Part shown: positions 63,090 to 64,000 of the stretch, in pieces
Numbering within the stretch: the first letter of the stretch is position 1
Layout of the letters: each line of letters opens with the position of its first letter
Source of the DNA: Pelagerythrobacter marensis
GTDB taxonomy: Bacteria > Pseudomonadota > Alphaproteobacteria > Sphingomonadales > Sphingomonadaceae
Length of the DNA: 64,000 nucleotides
Assembly: GCF_036700095.1 (NCBI RefSeq)
Contig: NZ_CP144918.1
Coordinates: 1,055,001-1,119,000, forward strand
Direction: 5' to 3'
Position numbers and translations under genes: made by a program
The notes under the pieces: generated by a model
Database searches by the model: none
The model's input: only the letters and a program-made list of their open reading frames with translations
What the model was told of the DNA's origin: nothing

Positions 63090-64000
63090 GTGCCGATCAG
63101 CCGCCGCGGTGTGCTGATCGGTGCCGCTGTGGGCGGAGGGCTTGTCGCCGCATGGACGCTGCGCCCGCGCAGGTTCGCCGATCCGCTGCCGCCGGGCCGC
63201 GGCGAACATGCTTTCGGCGCCTGGCTCAAGATCGCGCAGGACGGCGTGATCGCGATTGCGGTCCCCCAGCTCGAAATGGGCCAGGGCGCGACCACCGTGC
63301 TGCCGCAAGTCGTCGCGCAGGAACTGGGGGCCGACTGGCGGCAGGTCGCGGTCGAGCCGGCGCCGGTCAGCGGGGCCTATGCCAATGTGCCGCTCGCGGC
63401 CCGGTGGGCGCCGTTGTGGATGCCGGTCCTGCCCGGACTGGCCGACCGGCCCGACGACATTCTCGCCCGACGATTCGCCGAATCGAGCCGTTTCACCGCG
63501 ACGGCCGACGGCACCACGCTGGCGGCGTACGAAATGCCGTGTCGCGAGGCCGCGGCCGCCGCGCGCGCGGTGCTGTGCATGGCCGCGGCCGGGCGCTGGG
63601 GCGTGGCATGGGAAGAATGCGAGGCCGCAGCCGGGTTCGTGCTGCACGACGGGAAGCGGCTGAGCTTCGCCGCGCTCGCGGCGGAGGCGGCGGAGATGAC
63701 CGCGCCCGACCCCCCGCCGCTGCGGGCCCGGCCTCCCGCCGAAACGCCGATTCCGGGCGAAGCCGATGCGGCGACGTCCTACGCCCGGCTGGACCTGCCG
63801 GCCAAAGTGGACGGCACGTTCCTCTTTGCAGCGGACGTGCGGCTGCCCGGCATGGTCTATGCCGCGATCAAGCACGGCCCCGCCGGAGTGGCGGAACTGA
63901 CCGATTTCGATCCGCGCGCCGCCGCGCATATCGGCGAGCTGGTGCAAGTGATCGAGGGCAAGCGATGGCTCGCCGCGGTGGCGACCAACTGGTGGGCGGC
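63090..64000 (+). CDS. Molybdenum hydroxylase large subunit, xanthine dehydrogenase/IorB-type (3' end outside window)
   Basis: From GTG 63090 the frame opens VPISRRGVLIGAAVGGGLVA, a Tat signal with the twin Arg, then HAFGAWLKIAQDGVIAIAVP, PQLEMGQGATTVLPQVVAQE and, further on, ARLDLPAKVDGTFLFAADVR and LPGMVYAAIKHGP. The EMGQGATTVLPQVVAQEL run is the molybdopterin-binding start of IorB-like subunits of isoquinoline or aldehyde oxidoreductases. At least 303 codons are visible without a stop and the rest is beyond the window. The Tat signal fits a periplasmic enzyme loaded with cofactor before export. The start follows mrp by 2 bp, so the two may be co-transcribed. Confidence 0.85.
   Translation, partial: MPISRRGVLIGAAVGGGLVAAWTLRPRRFADPLPPGRGEHAFGAWLKIAQDGVIAIAVPQLEMGQGATTVLPQVVAQELGADWRQVAVEPAPVSGAYANVPLAARWAPLWMPVLPGLADRPDDILARRFAESSRFTATADGTTLAAYEMPCREAAAAARAVLCMAAAGRWGVAWEECEAAAGFVLHDGKRLSFAALAAEAAEMTAPDPPPLRARPPAETPIPGEADAATSYARLDLPAKVDGTFLFAADVRLPGMVYAAIKHGPAGVAELTDFDPRAAAHIGELVQVIEGKRWLAAVATNWWA

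Overview
The window reads as about 64 kb of chromosome from a GC-rich alphaproteobacterium, most likely Sphingomonadales, family Erythrobacteraceae. Pointers are the ftsEX-DUF218-plsC block, hisC-tyrC divergent from metX-metW, the hflKC/Do-protease/PBP1A block, a large CirA-type TonB receptor, and the palindromic repeat families between genes. The family assignment rests on gene content and codon style, not on a database search. Genes are densely packed, many overlapping by 4 bp (ATGA or GTGA), with few long gaps.

Layout: (1) 1-6.3 kb is the 3' end of metH, then a tandem glycine riboswitch and the glycine cleavage operon gcvT-gcvH-gcvPA-gcvPB, all one-carbon metabolism. (2) 6.4-9.2 kb holds a polysaccharide-type flippase and a nucleotidyltransferase on the minus strand, and a plus-strand gene that looks like the DNA-modification-linked Nmad3 family. 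(3) 9.2-16.9 kb is a valine catabolism operon read leftward (mmsA, two small lipoproteins including an I78 protease inhibitor, acyl-CoA dehydrogenase, 3-hydroxyisobutyryl-CoA hydrolase, enoyl-CoA hydratase, mmsB), with a divergent LysR regulator and palindromic sites between. (4) 16.9-21.3 kb looks rearranged: a mannonate dehydratase remnant and an IS3-type orfA remnant, then a fused hydantoinase/5-oxoprolinase and tRNA-Gly(CCC). (5) 21.3-23.4 kb is a TetR regulator divergent from a metal-dependent hydrolase and a DUF2147 protein, with a palindromic operator inside the shared promoter.

(6) 23.5-40.6 kb is the most interesting region. It holds an M61-like protease, an Lrp/AsnC regulator, an ornithine-cyclodeaminase-family enzyme overlapping an exported amidohydrolase, an amino acid permease, three S10 carboxypeptidases with export signals, a class I/II aminotransferase, a 1010-residue TonB receptor and a Tat-exported class V PLP enzyme. 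Together they look like a system that imports peptides across the outer membrane, trims or modifies them in the periplasm and catabolises the products, possibly Xaa-Pro peptides.

(7) 40.6-48.7 kb is housekeeping: tRNA-Leu(GAG), a zinc-ribbon DUF3426 protein, ftsE-ftsX, a DUF218 protein, plsC, tyrC-hisC and metX-metW. (8) 48.7-56 kb carries formaldehyde and stress functions (S-formylglutathione hydrolase, a VOC protein, glutathione-dependent formaldehyde dehydrogenase, succinate-semialdehyde-type dehydrogenase, GST, MsrB) and a 79-bp duplication of the fghA 3' end flanking a small exported protein. (9) 56-64 kb has PBP1A, a Do-family protease, HflC/HflK, an Mrp/ApbC ATPase and the start of a Tat-exported molybdenum hydroxylase.
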